A stretch of DNA of 62,345 bases from Methanobacterium sp. UBA279 (GTDB lineage Archaea > Methanobacteriota > Methanobacteria > Methanobacteriales > Methanobacteriaceae). The translations under genes and the position numbers were made by a program. The notes beneath the pieces are model-generated. The model was not told where the DNA came from. It saw only the letters and a program-made list of their open reading frames with translations, and did not search any database. The stretch spans positions 1 through 62,345 of the forward strand of contig DAQK01000004.1 in the NCBI GenBank assembly GCA_002502855.1, read 5' to 3'. This document shows, piece after piece, positions 1 to 10,374 of the stretch. The stretch's first letter is position 1. Each line of letters opens with the position of its first letter.

Positions 1-106
1 AAAAATATAAGACCCTAAATCAATTATTCTTATTTCCGGTGTTCTTTATGCTTCAGCTATCGCGCTGATTTTCCTTTTCTATTTTATAAACACCCATTAT
101 TTTCCC

Positions 107-421
107 TTGAAGGCACTGTTTGATCTGGGTGTTGATCCTGTTTATCTATGGGCAATCGTGTTTTTGGTTTCCTTTGCCATGATACCGTATTTCATGGTTA
201 TAAAGAAGAATTTCCAGCTTTTGGGGGAAGAGTTATATCGGGAGAAAATACCCCAACTGTATTCATTCAGTGCCATAATTTCTGTTGTCCCGGCGATGTG
301 TGCACTTTTTAACTTTATTTTCACCCAAAATCTATTAATTTCGATTGTTTTACTGGTTTACGGGGCGGTATTAGGTATAATGGCCTTTTTATCTGTAAGA
401 TATCAAAAAATGAGGCGTTAA
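107..421 (+). CDS. Small multi-pass membrane protein, possibly 5'-truncated
   Basis: Unrecognised hydrophobic protein of 104 residues from a TTG start. Residues about 12-32 and 52-95 look like two or three membrane spans. The same frame is open back to position 11 after a TAA at 8-10, and that upstream part also reads as a membrane span (ending in the residues FYFINTHYFPL) but has no ATG, GTG or TTG. Either the TTG start gives a shortened protein, or the gene began further upstream and was frameshifted. No ribosome-binding site is visible. Confidence 0.45.
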   Translation: MKALFDLGVDPVYLWAIVFLVSFAMIPYFMVIKKNFQLLGEELYREKIPQLYSFSAIISVVPAMCALFNFIFTQNLLISIVLLVYGAVLGIMAFLSVRYQKMRR

Positions 422-576
422 TTACCCCTTATTTATTTTTGAAATGTAGTTGGTATATATAAGGAGTTCCATGATCTATTGAAATCCAAGGGACATATAT
501 TATATGGTAAGTTCCCTGATCTAGAAAAAATAACTACTTTTAAATAAAATTTTAATCAAAAATAGTTATACAACAA

Positions 577-590
577 CAAATATATATAAA
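577..590 (+). promoter_or_regulatory. Archaeal TATA/BRE promoter of the ribosomal supercluster
   Basis: An A-rich BRE-like stretch followed by TATATATAAA (581-590) lies about 30 nt before the ATG at 616. That spacing puts the transcript start within a few bases of the start codon. No Shine-Dalgarno sequence precedes the ATG, so the first gene is probably read from a leaderless or nearly leaderless mRNA. The rest of 422-615 is AT-rich and holds no gene. Confidence 0.6.
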
Positions 591-615
591 GCATAGTAAA
601 AGTAGAGTTTTAAAG

Positions 616-1428
616 ATGGAATCGAAACATTTATCCATCTTCATACCAGCTTCTATATTGGCTGAAACAAAGGACTTAAAGTTGAGGACTTATAAAGTAG
701 GCCTCATAGGTCGATCGGCAGCTCTTTTCCGGGTTGATCGAATCGTGGTTTACAGTGATAATTCTAGTAGGGGAGAGGTAAAGTTTATTAGTGATGTTCT
801 CACTTATATGAATACACCACAATACCTTAGAAAGAAGGTATTTCCTATAACAAAGGAGTTGCGGTATGCAGGGATACTCCCTCCGTTACGGACTCCTCAT
901 CACCCCACTGAAGAAGTCAGCCAAGGTGATTACAGACAGGGACTAACCATAAAAAGAACAAAAAAAGGCACAATGGTCGACATTGGTGCCGACAGACTTG
1001 TGCTGTGTAAGGAAAAGCTCAGCGTAAATAAGGTGTTAAGCTTTCGGGTAACCAAGCTTGCCAAGGAAATAATAGTAGAACCTGATAAACCTGAAGTTTA
1101 TTGGGGTTATAAGACTTTATCTACTTATAAGAATTTGTACGATAGCATTGATATGCTTAAACCAAAACCAGACCTAGTTATTGGGACAAGCAAGTATGCT
1201 CCATCGATTATGTCTATTTTAGATGAAGTTAAAGATAGTTTAAAGGGCTCCAAACGGGTAGCTATTTTGTTTGGCGGTCCATATTCAGGCTTACACGATC
1301 TAATCGATGAAAGGAACGTGGACCTCACGGTTAACACCGTTCCAAAACAGGGGACTAAGACCGTAAGAACTGAAGAGGCAGTAATATCAACATTATCTGT
1401 ATTTAACTTGCTCTTAGATACAGTATAA
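616..1428 (+). CDS. SPOUT-class RNA methyltransferase (MTH1 family)
   Basis: 270 residues, matching the archaeal SPOUT protein that precedes L3 in Methanobacteriales (family of MTH1 and eukaryotic SPOUT1). The C-terminal trefoil-knot region is seen around residues 215-265, with the glycine-rich GGPYSGLHDL and a late TVRTEEA segment. The middle (about 75-160) is an OB-like insertion expected to bind RNA. It probably methylates rRNA using S-adenosylmethionine; the exact target cannot be read from sequence. It leads the ribosomal cluster, which fits a role in ribosome maturation. Confidence 0.85.
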   Translation: MESKHLSIFIPASILAETKDLKLRTYKVGLIGRSAALFRVDRIVVYSDNSSRGEVKFISDVLTYMNTPQYLRKKVFPITKELRYAGILPPLRTPHHPTEEVSQGDYRQGLTIKRTKKGTMVDIGADRLVLCKEKLSVNKVLSFRVTKLAKEIIVEPDKPEVYWGYKTLSTYKNLYDSIDMLKPKPDLVIGTSKYAPSIMSILDEVKDSLKGSKRVAILFGGPYSGLHDLIDERNVDLTVNTVPKQGTKTVRTEEAVISTLSVFNLLLDTV

Positions 1429-1481
1429 CTCGGATAAAAATTTAGCAAGTGGAACTTGCACATTTGTAAGGAGGAAATTTT

Positions 1482-2492
1482 ATGACTAGACATCATCAAC
1501 CAAGAAAAGGATCAGTTGCATATAGTCCAAGAAAGCGAGCGGCCAAGGAATCACCAAAAACAAGCTCCTGGCCAGAAATCGAAGAAGTAGGGATTTTAGG
1601 ATTTCCAGGATACAAAGTGGGAATGACCCACCTGACCATGCTGGACAATCAAAAAAACTCCCCCACAGAAGGTATGGAAATAAGCACCCCGGTAACTGTG
1701 CTGGAAACACCACCAGTAGTAGTTATGGGCATCAGAGCTTACCAGCAGGATACTCACGGCCTTAAAACCATGACCGATGTACTGGCTGATGGTTTAAGTG
1801 AAGACTTAACCAGAATCATAACCCTTCCAGAAGAGGACGGTGCAGAAAGTAAAATCGAAGAACTCAAAAAGAAATTAGACGAAATAGACGAAGTAAGAGT
1901 TATAATTCACACCAAACCCAGACTGGCCAGTGTACCTAAAAAGAAACCAGAAATACTGGAATGTGGACTGGGCGGAACAACTGTGGAAGAAAAACTGGAT
2001 TACGCCATAAGTGTTCTGGGTAAAGAGATAAACCCGGCAGACGCCTTCTCCGATGGGGAGCACGTGGACACCATAGCCGTCACCAAGGGAAAAGGATTCC
2101 AGGGACCAGTTAAAAGATTCGGTGTGAGAATTCAGTACGGGAAAGCTAAAAGAAGCAGTAAAGCCCGTGTCGTAGGATCTATCGGGCCCTGGTCACCATC
2201 AAGGACCATGTGGACCGTACCCATGGCCGGGCAGATGGGCTACCATAAAAGGACCGAGTACAACAAGAAGATCCTGAAGATAGGGGAAGCCAGTGAAGTG
2301 GATGGGATAAATCCAGAGGGCGGATTCGTAAAGTACGGACTGGTGAAGAACAACTACGTCCTCCTTAAGGGTTCAGTACCCGGACCATCCAAGAGACTGG
2401 TGATGCTCAGAAAAGCAGTAAGGCCCCACGGAAAACACAACGACCCGGCCCAGATATCATATATCAGCACCAAGTCTAAACAGGGAGTATAA
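1482..2492 (+). CDS. rpl3: Ribosomal protein L3 (uL3)
   Basis: 336 residues, the archaeal/eukaryotic long form of L3. The GKGFQGPVKRFGV segment near residues 200-212 is the family hallmark, and the long internal loop reaches toward the peptidyl-transferase centre. The ATG is preceded by AAGGAGG. First ribosomal gene of the S10-type block, about 50 nt ahead of L4. Confidence 0.97.
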   Translation: MTRHHQPRKGSVAYSPRKRAAKESPKTSSWPEIEEVGILGFPGYKVGMTHLTMLDNQKNSPTEGMEISTPVTVLETPPVVVMGIRAYQQDTHGLKTMTDVLADGLSEDLTRIITLPEEDGAESKIEELKKKLDEIDEVRVIIHTKPRLASVPKKKPEILECGLGGTTVEEKLDYAISVLGKEINPADAFSDGEHVDTIAVTKGKGFQGPVKRFGVRIQYGKAKRSSKARVVGSIGPWSPSRTMWTVPMAGQMGYHKRTEYNKKILKIGEASEVDGINPEGGFVKYGLVKNNYVLLKGSVPGPSKRLVMLRKAVRPHGKHNDPAQISYISTKSKQGV

Positions 2493-2542
2493 TAATCTTT
2501 ATAATATTTTTACAACGATAATATTGCAAAGAGTGATTAAAG

Positions 2543-3331
2543 ATGACAAAAATCAAGGTTTATTCATTGGAAGGTGAAACAGTAGATGAAATCGAGCTTC
2601 CCACTATTTTCACAGAAGAATTCAGGCCTGATCTCATAAAAAGAGCGGTTATTTCTTCACAAACAGCTAGGATCCAACCATGGGGAACCGACCCCATGGC
2701 CGGAAAACGGACCACTGCAAAGTCCTTCGGTGCCGGCCGTGGAGTGGCCATGGTCCCCAGGGTAAAGGGTTCCAGACACCCCGCAGGATCCAAAGGTGCA
2801 TTCGTACCCCAGGCAGTAGGAGGTAGGAGAGCCCACCCACCAAGGGCAGCCCGGATCATCCACGAGAAGATCAACAAGAAGGAAAAGAGACTGGCCATAA
2901 GATCAGCAGTGGCCGCCACAGCCAACCAGGAACTGGTAGAGGCAAGGGGCCATCAGATAGAAAACATACCCCAGATACCCCTGGTAGTGGATGATGAACT
3001 GTGCAAGGTGAAAAAGACCAGCGAAACCAGGGAGATCCTGAAAAACTTAGGAGTCTTCGAAGATGTGGTAAGGGCTAAATCCGGCCGTAAAATACGGGCT
3101 GGTAGAGGTAAAACCAGGGGAAGAAAATACAAAACCCCAAAAGGACCTTTACTGGTTGTTGGAGAAGATAAAGGGATAAGCCTGGGCGCCAGAAACCACC
3201 CTGGTGTGGATATAGTGGTGGTGGATAACCTTAACGCTGAATTACTCGCACCCGGTACTCACCCAGGAAGACTTACCATTTACACCAAATCTGCTATAGA
3301 GAAGTTAGGAGAGTTATTCCAGAACAAATAA
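2543..3331 (+). CDS. rpl4: Ribosomal protein L4 (uL4)
   Basis: 262 residues. The basic, glycine-rich loop (about residues 55-105) that lines the exit tunnel is present, followed by the globular end with GRGKTRGRKYK. Archaeal/eukaryotic-type L4, in the expected position between L3 and L23. Confidence 0.97.
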   Translation: MTKIKVYSLEGETVDEIELPTIFTEEFRPDLIKRAVISSQTARIQPWGTDPMAGKRTTAKSFGAGRGVAMVPRVKGSRHPAGSKGAFVPQAVGGRRAHPPRAARIIHEKINKKEKRLAIRSAVAATANQELVEARGHQIENIPQIPLVVDDELCKVKKTSETREILKNLGVFEDVVRAKSGRKIRAGRGKTRGRKYKTPKGPLLVVGEDKGISLGARNHPGVDIVVVDNLNAELLAPGTHPGRLTIYTKSAIEKLGELFQNK

Positions 3332-3345
3332 GGGGAATGTAGAAA

Positions 3346-3606
3346 ATGGATTCTTATTCAATAATCAAAAAGCCGCATTTAACTGAAAAAAGTATGAATG
3401 CCATAGACAAGAACAACGAACTGACCTTCAAGGTCAGGAGGACGGCCAGTAAAGCCCAGATAAAAAATGCCTTCGAGGAACTCTACGAAGTGAAGGTGGA
3501 AAGGGTCAACACCCAGATAACCTCCAAGGGAGAGAAAGTAGCCTATATAAAACTCGAGGCAGAACACAGTGCCGAGGACATCGCTGTGAAGATGGGTGTA
3601 TTCTAA
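3346..3606 (+). CDS. rpl23: Ribosomal protein L23 (uL23)
   Basis: 86 residues, normal for archaeal L23, with the typical N-terminal IIKPHLTEKS and a C-terminal beta hairpin. It sits at the tunnel exit, where SRP and the SecY channel dock. Only 14 nt separate it from L4. Confidence 0.96.
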   Translation: MDSYSIIKKPHLTEKSMNAIDKNNELTFKVRRTASKAQIKNAFEELYEVKVERVNTQITSKGEKVAYIKLEAEHSAEDIAVKMGVF

Positions 3607-3637
3607 TGATAATATCCCTTAAGGGAGGAAAGTAACA

Positions 3638-4363
3638 ATGGGAAAGAGACTGATAATCCAACGGAGAGGAAGGGGAACACCCACCTATAAGAGCGCATCC
3701 CACCGGTTCAAAGGAAGGATCGCCTACCGTTATTATGATGATATAGAAAAAGAGGGAAGCCTGCAGGGAAGAGTGGTGGACATCATCCACGACCCGGGAC
3801 GAAGCGCCCCCCTGGCACAGGTACAATTTGAAAATGATGAAAAATTACTGATTTTAGCACCAGAAAGTATACAGATCGATGATGAAATTGCAGTGGGTGT
3901 TACCGCACCGATAAGTCCTGGTAATTCCCTACCACTGGCACAGATTCCGGAAGGAACACCACTATATAATATAGAAAAAAATCCAGGAGACGGCGGAAAA
4001 TTCGTCCGTTCATCTGGTACTTACGCTTCTTTGATCACCCATGATGTTGGTAAAGCCATAATCGAGTTACCATCAGGGGAATTAAAGGCATTCCACCCAC
4101 AGTGCAGAGCCACCATAGGAGTGGTCGCTGGTGGAGGAAGAAAAGAGAAGCCATTCCTTAAAGCAGGGAACAGACACTACGCTACCAAAGCTAAGGGTAA
4201 AAAGAGCGTAGGTGTGAGAGGAGTGGCCATGAATGCAGTAGACCACCCACACGGTGGAGGAAACAGACAGCACCCTGGTAGGCCAACCACCATATCCAGA
4301 CACGCCCCACCAGGAAGAAAAGTCGGTTCCATCGCTGCTAAACGAACAGGAAAACGAAGATAG
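3638..4363 (+). CDS. rpl2: Ribosomal protein L2 (uL2)
   Basis: 241 residues. The C-terminal NAVDHPHGGG motif (about residues 198-207) carries the conserved histidine near the peptidyl-transferase centre. The OB and SH3-like domains precede it and the tail is very basic. The ATG follows GGGAGGAAAGT. Confidence 0.97.
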   Translation: MGKRLIIQRRGRGTPTYKSASHRFKGRIAYRYYDDIEKEGSLQGRVVDIIHDPGRSAPLAQVQFENDEKLLILAPESIQIDDEIAVGVTAPISPGNSLPLAQIPEGTPLYNIEKNPGDGGKFVRSSGTYASLITHDVGKAIIELPSGELKAFHPQCRATIGVVAGGGRKEKPFLKAGNRHYATKAKGKKSVGVRGVAMNAVDHPHGGGNRQHPGRPTTISRHAPPGRKVGSIAAKRTGKRR

Positions 4364-4451
4364 ACAGTATCCAAGAAGATATGAAATTTGAATCAAAAGA
4401 TAAGAAAAACAATAACCTAGATTAGATAAGATTATACGAGGAGGAGACTAA

Positions 4452-4862
4452 TTGGCTAGAAAAGAATTTAGTTATCGCGGTTACACCCTGGAAGAACTAC
4501 AGCAGATGCCACTGGACAATGTGATCCAGTTACTGCCTTCCAGGCAGAGAAGATCCCTACGTAAAGGCTTTCTTCCCAGACAGAAGAAGGTCCTGGAGAA
4601 GATTAGAAAACTCAAAAAAGAAGGAGACCAGGGCGGAAGGACCCGGATCATAAAGACCCACTGCCGGGACATGATCGTCCTACCGGAAATGGTGGGCATG
4701 ACCTTCGGAATATACGATGGTAAACAGTTCGTAGAAGTTACCATCCAGCCAGAGATGATCGGCTGCTATTTCGGAGAATTTGCAGTTACCAGACAGAGAG
4801 TACAGCACGGAGATCCAGGAATGGGTGCAACCAGATCATCCATGTTTGTGCCCCTCAAATAA
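4452..4862 (+). CDS. rps19: Ribosomal protein S19 (uS19)
   Basis: 136 residues, the archaeal form, with an N-terminal extension before the S19 core (HCRDMIVLPEMVGMTF). The start is TTG at 4452, preceded by GAGGAG at 4440-4445; no upstream ATG fits the family start. It leads into L22 12 nt later. Confidence 0.95.
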   Translation: MARKEFSYRGYTLEELQQMPLDNVIQLLPSRQRRSLRKGFLPRQKKVLEKIRKLKKEGDQGGRTRIIKTHCRDMIVLPEMVGMTFGIYDGKQFVEVTIQPEMIGCYFGEFAVTRQRVQHGDPGMGATRSSMFVPLK

Positions 4863-4874
4863 GGAGTTAAAAAC

Positions 4875-5332
4875 ATGGCTAAGATTAAATACGCTTACAA
4901 CGAGGATGCCGGGAAAATGGCCAAGGCCGCCGGCCGATCCCTTAAGATATCCCCCAAACACAGCAGGGAAATATGTAACGCCATAAGGGGAATGGAAGTG
5001 GAAGAAGCCAAGGACTACCTGGAAGACGTCATAGCGATGAAACAGGCAGTACCCTTCAAACGATACAACAAAAAGGTAGGACACAAGAGAGGTCTCGATG
5101 GCTGGCCAACCGGCCGATACCCGGTTAAAGCAGCCAAACAGATACTTGATGTCCTGGTAAATGCCGAGGCTAACGCTGAATACCAAGGACTGGACACCGA
5201 TAACCTGGAGATAGTTCACATATCCAGCCACCGTGGTTACGTTATAAGAGGATGGACTCCCCGAGCTTTTGGAAGAGCAAGCCCCTTTAATACACCGACC
5301 ACCCACATACAAATCGTACTTGGGGAGATTTA

Positions 5333-5333
<1 letters not shown>
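4875..5333 (+). CDS. rpl22: Ribosomal protein L22 (uL22)
   Basis: 152 residues, archaeal/eukaryotic-type L22. The long beta hairpin at the C-terminal half forms part of the exit tunnel. The stop codon shares one base with the ATG of S3 (TAATG), which suggests coupled translation. Confidence 0.95.
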
Positions 5334-6460
<1,127 letters not shown>

Positions 6461-6506
6461 AAAATAATTTTGGGAGAATATTTGAAAATTAAAAGGTGTA
6501 TAAAAA

Positions 6507-6719
6507 ATGGCAATTATAAGGACCAAAGAAATACGGGCAATGGAAGTTGAAGACATCCAGAAAAAACTGGAGGAATTCCGGGCAGAGCACTCAAAGATAG
6601 TCTCTAAGAATGCTGCCGCGGGCATCTACGATAACCCGGGAGAGATTAAGGAACTTAAAAGGACTATTGCTCGAGTACTTACCATACTGAATGAAAAAAA
6701 CCAAGGAGAACAAAAGTAG
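6507..6719 (+). CDS. rpl29: Ribosomal protein L29 (uL29)
   Basis: 70 residues, two long helices typical of L29 (RTKEIRAM ... ELKRTIARVLTILNE). Ends directly before the aIF1 ATG with no spacer. Confidence 0.93.
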   Translation: MAIIRTKEIRAMEVEDIQKKLEEFRAEHSKIVSKNAAAGIYDNPGEIKELKRTIARVLTILNEKNQGEQK

Positions 6720-7061
6720 ATGACAGTGTGTGAGATATGCGGTCTTCCCGAAGAACTCTGCGTATGCGAAGAGATCGCACGGGAGATTCAAAAAGTTAAA
6801 GTCTACACAGTAAGAAGAAGATTTGGAAAGCTCATGACCATTGTAGAGGGGATCGATGAGCATGACATCGACATAAGAGAACTGACCAAAGAACTTAAAA
6901 ATAAATGCGCCTGCGGAGGAACTGCAAAGAAAGGCCAGATAGAACTTCAAGGGGACCATAAACGGAAAGTAAAGGAAGTTCTAGCAAATATAGGCTTTTC
7001 TTCAGACACCATCGAAATTAAAGACAGAGAAGAGAGATCAAACCGTAGAAAGAGACGATAA
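6720..7061 (+). CDS. Translation initiation factor aIF1 (SUI1 family)
   Basis: 113 residues. The SUI1 core is at about residues 28-102 (FGKLMTIVEGID ... GGTAKKGQIELQGDH). It is preceded by a small cysteine cluster (CEICGLPEELCVC) that may bind zinc. The factor monitors start-codon selection on the small subunit. The start codon abuts the L29 stop. Confidence 0.92.
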   Translation: MTVCEICGLPEELCVCEEIAREIQKVKVYTVRRRFGKLMTIVEGIDEHDIDIRELTKELKNKCACGGTAKKGQIELQGDHKRKVKEVLANIGFSSDTIEIKDREERSNRRKRR

Positions 7062-7087
7062 TATCTCTGTGCTTGTAATATTCAGTT

Positions 7088-7372
7088 ATGATAACTCCAC
7101 AGAACATATTCCGACACGAGTTCATTGGCCTCCCGGTTAAGGTGGCAGAGAGCTCACATGAAGGATATAAAGGGATAAAGGGAAGGGTTGTTGACGAGAC
7201 AAAAAATACAATCAAGATAGAAGATATGGAAGGCAACGAGAAGGTCATCCCTAAAAAGGTAGCCCTATTCCAGTTCACCCTGCCTGACGGAGTTAAAGTG
7301 GAAGTAAATGGTAAAGTAATTGCCATACGCCCGGAAAACAGGATAAAAAAGAGATACAAAAAATACTTGTAA
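7088..7372 (+). CDS. rnp1: RNase P protein component 1 (Rpp29/Pop4 homologue)
   Basis: 94 residues, matching the archaeal Rpp29 family: N-terminal NIFRHEFIGLPVKV followed by a small Sm-like beta barrel with GIKGRVVDETKNT. It is a protein subunit of RNase P, which removes tRNA 5' leaders. Its place between aIF1 and S17 is conserved in Methanobacteriales. Confidence 0.92.
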   Translation: MITPQNIFRHEFIGLPVKVAESSHEGYKGIKGRVVDETKNTIKIEDMEGNEKVIPKKVALFQFTLPDGVKVEVNGKVIAIRPENRIKKRYKKYL

Positions 7373-7432
7373 AAATCATAATTATTCCAAATATCAGGAA
7401 ATAGACAGATAAATTTAATCAAAGGTGATTAT

Positions 7433-7750
7433 ATGATTGGTATCGACGTTACAGAACCAAAAAACAAATGCGATGACCCTAACTGCCCCTTCCATGGCAA
7501 CCTGCCAGTAAGGGGACAGATACTGGAGGGAATCGTTACCAGTGACAAGGCAGAAAGAACCATCACTGTAGAGAGAAGCTATTACAAGTTCATCCGAAAA
7601 TTCGAAAGATATGAAAAAAGGAAATCAAAGATAAACGTACATAAACCAGACTGCATAGACTTAAACGTTGGAGACGCGGTTAAGATCGCAGAATGCAGAC
7701 CACTATCGAAGACCAAGCATTTCGTGGTAATAGAAGTCAAGGGAGATTGA
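7433..7750 (+). CDS. rps17: Ribosomal protein S17 (uS17)
   Basis: 105 residues. Archaeal S17 with a short N-terminal extension (CDDPNCPFHG) before the OB-fold core (GIVTSDKAERTITVERSYY). The ATG follows GGTGATTAT. Confidence 0.94.
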   Translation: MIGIDVTEPKNKCDDPNCPFHGNLPVRGQILEGIVTSDKAERTITVERSYYKFIRKFERYEKRKSKINVHKPDCIDLNVGDAVKIAECRPLSKTKHFVVIEVKGD

Positions 7751-7751
7751 A

Positions 7752-8150
7752 ATGAAGGCCATTACATCCAACGTTTCTAAATCACTACCCATCGGCGCCA
7801 GATTACAGTGTGTAGATAACACCGGTGCCAGAGAAGTGGAAATAGTATCGGTAAAGGGCTACAAAGGTGTAAGGAGAAGGTTAGCCAGTGCCGGTGTAGG
7901 TGACATGGTGGTGATCTCCATTAAAAAAGGAACTGTGGAAATGAGAAGGGAAGTCACCACTGCCGTGGTGGTCAGACAGAAAAAGGAATACCGCAGGGCA
8001 GACGGCTTAAGGGTAAAATTTGAAGACAACGCCGCGGTTATACTCTCCCCAGAAGGAGTGCTTAAAGGATCAGAAATAAGAGGACCAGTAGCTAAAGAAG
8101 CAGCTGACCGCTGGCCATCAATAGGAAGTGCAGCCAGCATAATTGTCTGA
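7752..8150 (+). CDS. rpl14: Ribosomal protein L14 (uL14)
   Basis: 132 residues. Core motifs LQCVDNTGAREVEI and FEDNAAVIL identify the family. It helps form the surface contacting the small subunit. Starts 1 nt after the S17 stop. Confidence 0.96.
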   Translation: MKAITSNVSKSLPIGARLQCVDNTGAREVEIVSVKGYKGVRRRLASAGVGDMVVISIKKGTVEMRREVTTAVVVRQKKEYRRADGLRVKFEDNAAVILSPEGVLKGSEIRGPVAKEAADRWPSIGSAASIIV

Positions 8151-8216
8151 TTAAGGATAAGTAATCCGATTTAACGATAATCCATAATAATAAGAAAAAT
8201 AATTTCAGTGATATAA

Positions 8217-8570
8217 ATGTCAAAACAGCCAAGAAAACAAAGGAAAGCCCGCTACAACGCACCGTTACATGCGCGCCATAAACTGATGGCTGTCACACTA
8301 TCTGAGGAACTCCGGGAACAATTAGAGACAAGGTCTCTCCCGGTAAGGAAGGGTGACACTGTAATGGTCATGAGGGGAGATTTCAAGGAAACAGAAGGAA
8401 AGGTAGAGAAAGTCGATTATAAAAATTACCGCTTATTCATCGAAGGTGTCTTAGTACAGAAACCAGACGGAAACCAAACTTACCACCCGGTCCACCCCTC
8501 CAATGTGATGCTGGTGGAACTGGAATTAGACGATGAAGAGCGAAACGAAGCAATAGAGAGGAAGGGATAA
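8217..8570 (+). CDS. rpl24: Ribosomal protein L24 (uL24)
   Basis: 117 residues with a KOW motif (RKGDTVMVMRGDFKETEGKVEKV). Assembly-initiating large-subunit protein. Ends 1 nt ahead of S4e. Confidence 0.95.
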   Translation: MSKQPRKQRKARYNAPLHARHKLMAVTLSEELREQLETRSLPVRKGDTVMVMRGDFKETEGKVEKVDYKNYRLFIEGVLVQKPDGNQTYHPVHPSNVMLVELELDDEERNEAIERKG

Positions 8571-8571
8571 C

Positions 8572-9300
8572 ATGGCAAAGATGGGTTCAAGAAAACATTT
8601 AAAACGTTACAAAGCACCGGAAAACTGGCCAATACACCCTAAAGAAGATAAATGGACAGTTAAAACCAGTCCCGGATCCCATGCCCTGGACAAGTCAATG
8701 CCCCTCCTCATAGTGGTCAGGGACATACTCCAGGTGGCGGACAACGCCCGGGAAGCGAAGATCATCATCAACAAGGGTGATGTCCTGGTGGATGGTAGAC
8801 CCATTAAGGATTACAAGTTCCCGGTAGGATTTATGGATGTAATCGAGCTACCCAAATCAGAGAAGATCTACAGGGTACTTCCCGATGAAAAGGGACGACT
8901 TATACTCCACCCCATAACCAAGAGAAACAAAGGATTCAAACTATGCCGTGTTGTGGATAAAACTACCCTTAAAGAGGGTAAAACACAGTTAAATCTACAT
9001 GACGGCCGGAACGTCCTGACCGAGGACCAGTACAAAACCGCAGATGTGGTGAAGCTGAAGGTTCCATCCCAGGAAATTAAGGATCATATCAAATTTGAGG
9101 ACGGTACATTAGGCCTGGTCACTGGTGGAAAACACATCGGTAAGAGGGGAATTATAAAGGATATAACCATAACCAAATCCTCCATGCCTAACATGGTGGT
9201 AATTGAATCAGCAAGTGGAGAAACCTTCCAGACACTGAAAGATTACGTGTTCGTATTAGGCAAAGAAAAACCGTTAATAACACTCCCTGGGGGTGAATAA
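8572..9300 (+). CDS. rps4e: Ribosomal protein S4e
   Basis: 242 residues. An S4-type RNA-binding domain (about 43-105) is followed by the S4e central domain and a C-terminal KOW segment (GGKHIGKRGIIKDI). This family is found only in archaea and eukaryotes. Confidence 0.96.
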   Translation: MAKMGSRKHLKRYKAPENWPIHPKEDKWTVKTSPGSHALDKSMPLLIVVRDILQVADNAREAKIIINKGDVLVDGRPIKDYKFPVGFMDVIELPKSEKIYRVLPDEKGRLILHPITKRNKGFKLCRVVDKTTLKEGKTQLNLHDGRNVLTEDQYKTADVVKLKVPSQEIKDHIKFEDGTLGLVTGGKHIGKRGIIKDITITKSSMPNMVVIESASGETFQTLKDYVFVLGKEKPLITLPGGE

Positions 9301-9302
9301 TT

Positions 9303-9812
9303 ATGAATCCCATGCAGGAAGTGAAGATTGCCAAGGCCACCATCAACATCGGTGTGGGGGAGGGTGGTGAAAAACTCGCCCGTGCAGAAAAATTACTCAC
9401 CACACTTACCAACCAGCAGCCAGTACGTACCTACTCCAAGGTAACCAACCCAGAGTTCGGTATAAGGAAAAACCAGCCCATAGGCTGTAAAGTCACCCTG
9501 CGTGATGAGAAGGCAGACGAGGCCATAAAGCTCATCCTTAACGGTGTTGGTAACCGGTTAAGGTCCAGACAATTCGATAGGAACGGTAACGTGTCCTTCG
9601 GAATTGAGGAACATATCGATATACCAGGGATACGCTACGACCCGGACATCGGTATATTCGGTATGAACATCTCAGTAACCTTTGAAAAACCAGGTTACCG
9701 GATAAAGAAGAGGAAAATTCAACGGAAAAAGGTACCACCCAAACACCAGGTCACTCCAGAGGAAACCCAGGAGTTTATGAAGGAAAAATTTAACATCGAG
9801 ATAGGTGATTAA
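9303..9812 (+). CDS. rpl5: Ribosomal protein L5 (uL5)
   Basis: 169 residues. The segment NPEFGIRKNQPIGCKVTLR and the phase with PGIRYDPDIGIFGM are family-typical. It binds 5S rRNA with L18. Starts 2 nt after S4e and ends 1 nt before S14. Confidence 0.96.
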   Translation: MNPMQEVKIAKATINIGVGEGGEKLARAEKLLTTLTNQQPVRTYSKVTNPEFGIRKNQPIGCKVTLRDEKADEAIKLILNGVGNRLRSRQFDRNGNVSFGIEEHIDIPGIRYDPDIGIFGMNISVTFEKPGYRIKKRKIQRKKVPPKHQVTPEETQEFMKEKFNIEIGD

Positions 9813-9813
9813 T

Positions 9814-9957
9814 TTGCCAAGAAAATATGGAAAGGCATCAAGACAATGCAGAAGATGTGGGGATCACTCTGCCCTGGTTAGAAGATACGGGCTTATGCTA
9901 TGCAGACAGTGCTTCAGAGAACTCGCATCAAAAATCGGATTTAAAAAATATAACTAG
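9814..9957 (+). CDS. rps14: Ribosomal protein S14, zinc-binding type (uS14)
   Basis: A 47-residue protein from TTG at 9814 that begins MPRKYGKASRQC. It has four zinc-binding cysteines in two CxxC pairs (CRRC at 12-15 and CRQC at 30-33) and ends IGFKKYN. It lies between L5 and S8 as expected. A different, longer frame that overlaps it and runs into S8 is not the gene. Confidence 0.95.
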   Translation: MPRKYGKASRQCRRCGDHSALVRRYGLMLCRQCFRELASKIGFKKYN

Positions 9958-9970
9958 AGGTAATATAAAA

Positions 9971-10363
9971 ATGACACTCATGGATCCTCTGGCAGACGCT
10001 CTTACCAACATGCGAAACAATGAATTGCAGGGAAACAACACCTGCATCATAAAACCAGCATCCAAGATGATTGGGCATGTTCTAAGAACCATGCAGAAGG
10101 AAGAATATATAGGCGAATTCGAGTTCGTGGATGATGGGAAGGCGGGACAGTTCATCATCGAACTGGAAGGAAACATAAACAAGTGCGGTGTGATAAAGCC
10201 CAGACATGCCGTGAAGAAAGATGAATTTGAAAAATTTGAAAAAAGGTACCTGCCCAGCAAGAGCTTCGGGATCATGATCATGACCACACCCGAGGGAATA
10301 ATGACCCACAAAGAGGCCAAGGAAAAGGGAATCGGTGGCAGGTTACTCGCTTACATTTACTGA
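9971..10363 (+). CDS. rps8: Ribosomal protein S8 (uS8)
   Basis: 130 residues from ATG 9971 (MTLMDPLADALTNM), preceded by AGAGGTAAT. An in-frame open stretch extends to 9827 but covers S14 and is not family sequence. The C-terminal GIMIMTTPEGIMTHKEA is the S8 signature. Confidence 0.96.
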   Translation: MTLMDPLADALTNMRNNELQGNNTCIIKPASKMIGHVLRTMQKEEYIGEFEFVDDGKAGQFIIELEGNINKCGVIKPRHAVKKDEFEKFEKRYLPSKSFGIMIMTTPEGIMTHKEAKEKGIGGRLLAYIY

Positions 10364-10374
10364 GGGGTGATGAT

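Noticed and set aside
9827..9970. N-terminal extension of S8
   Set aside because: This stretch encodes S14 in another frame, and S8 has a normal start at 9971.
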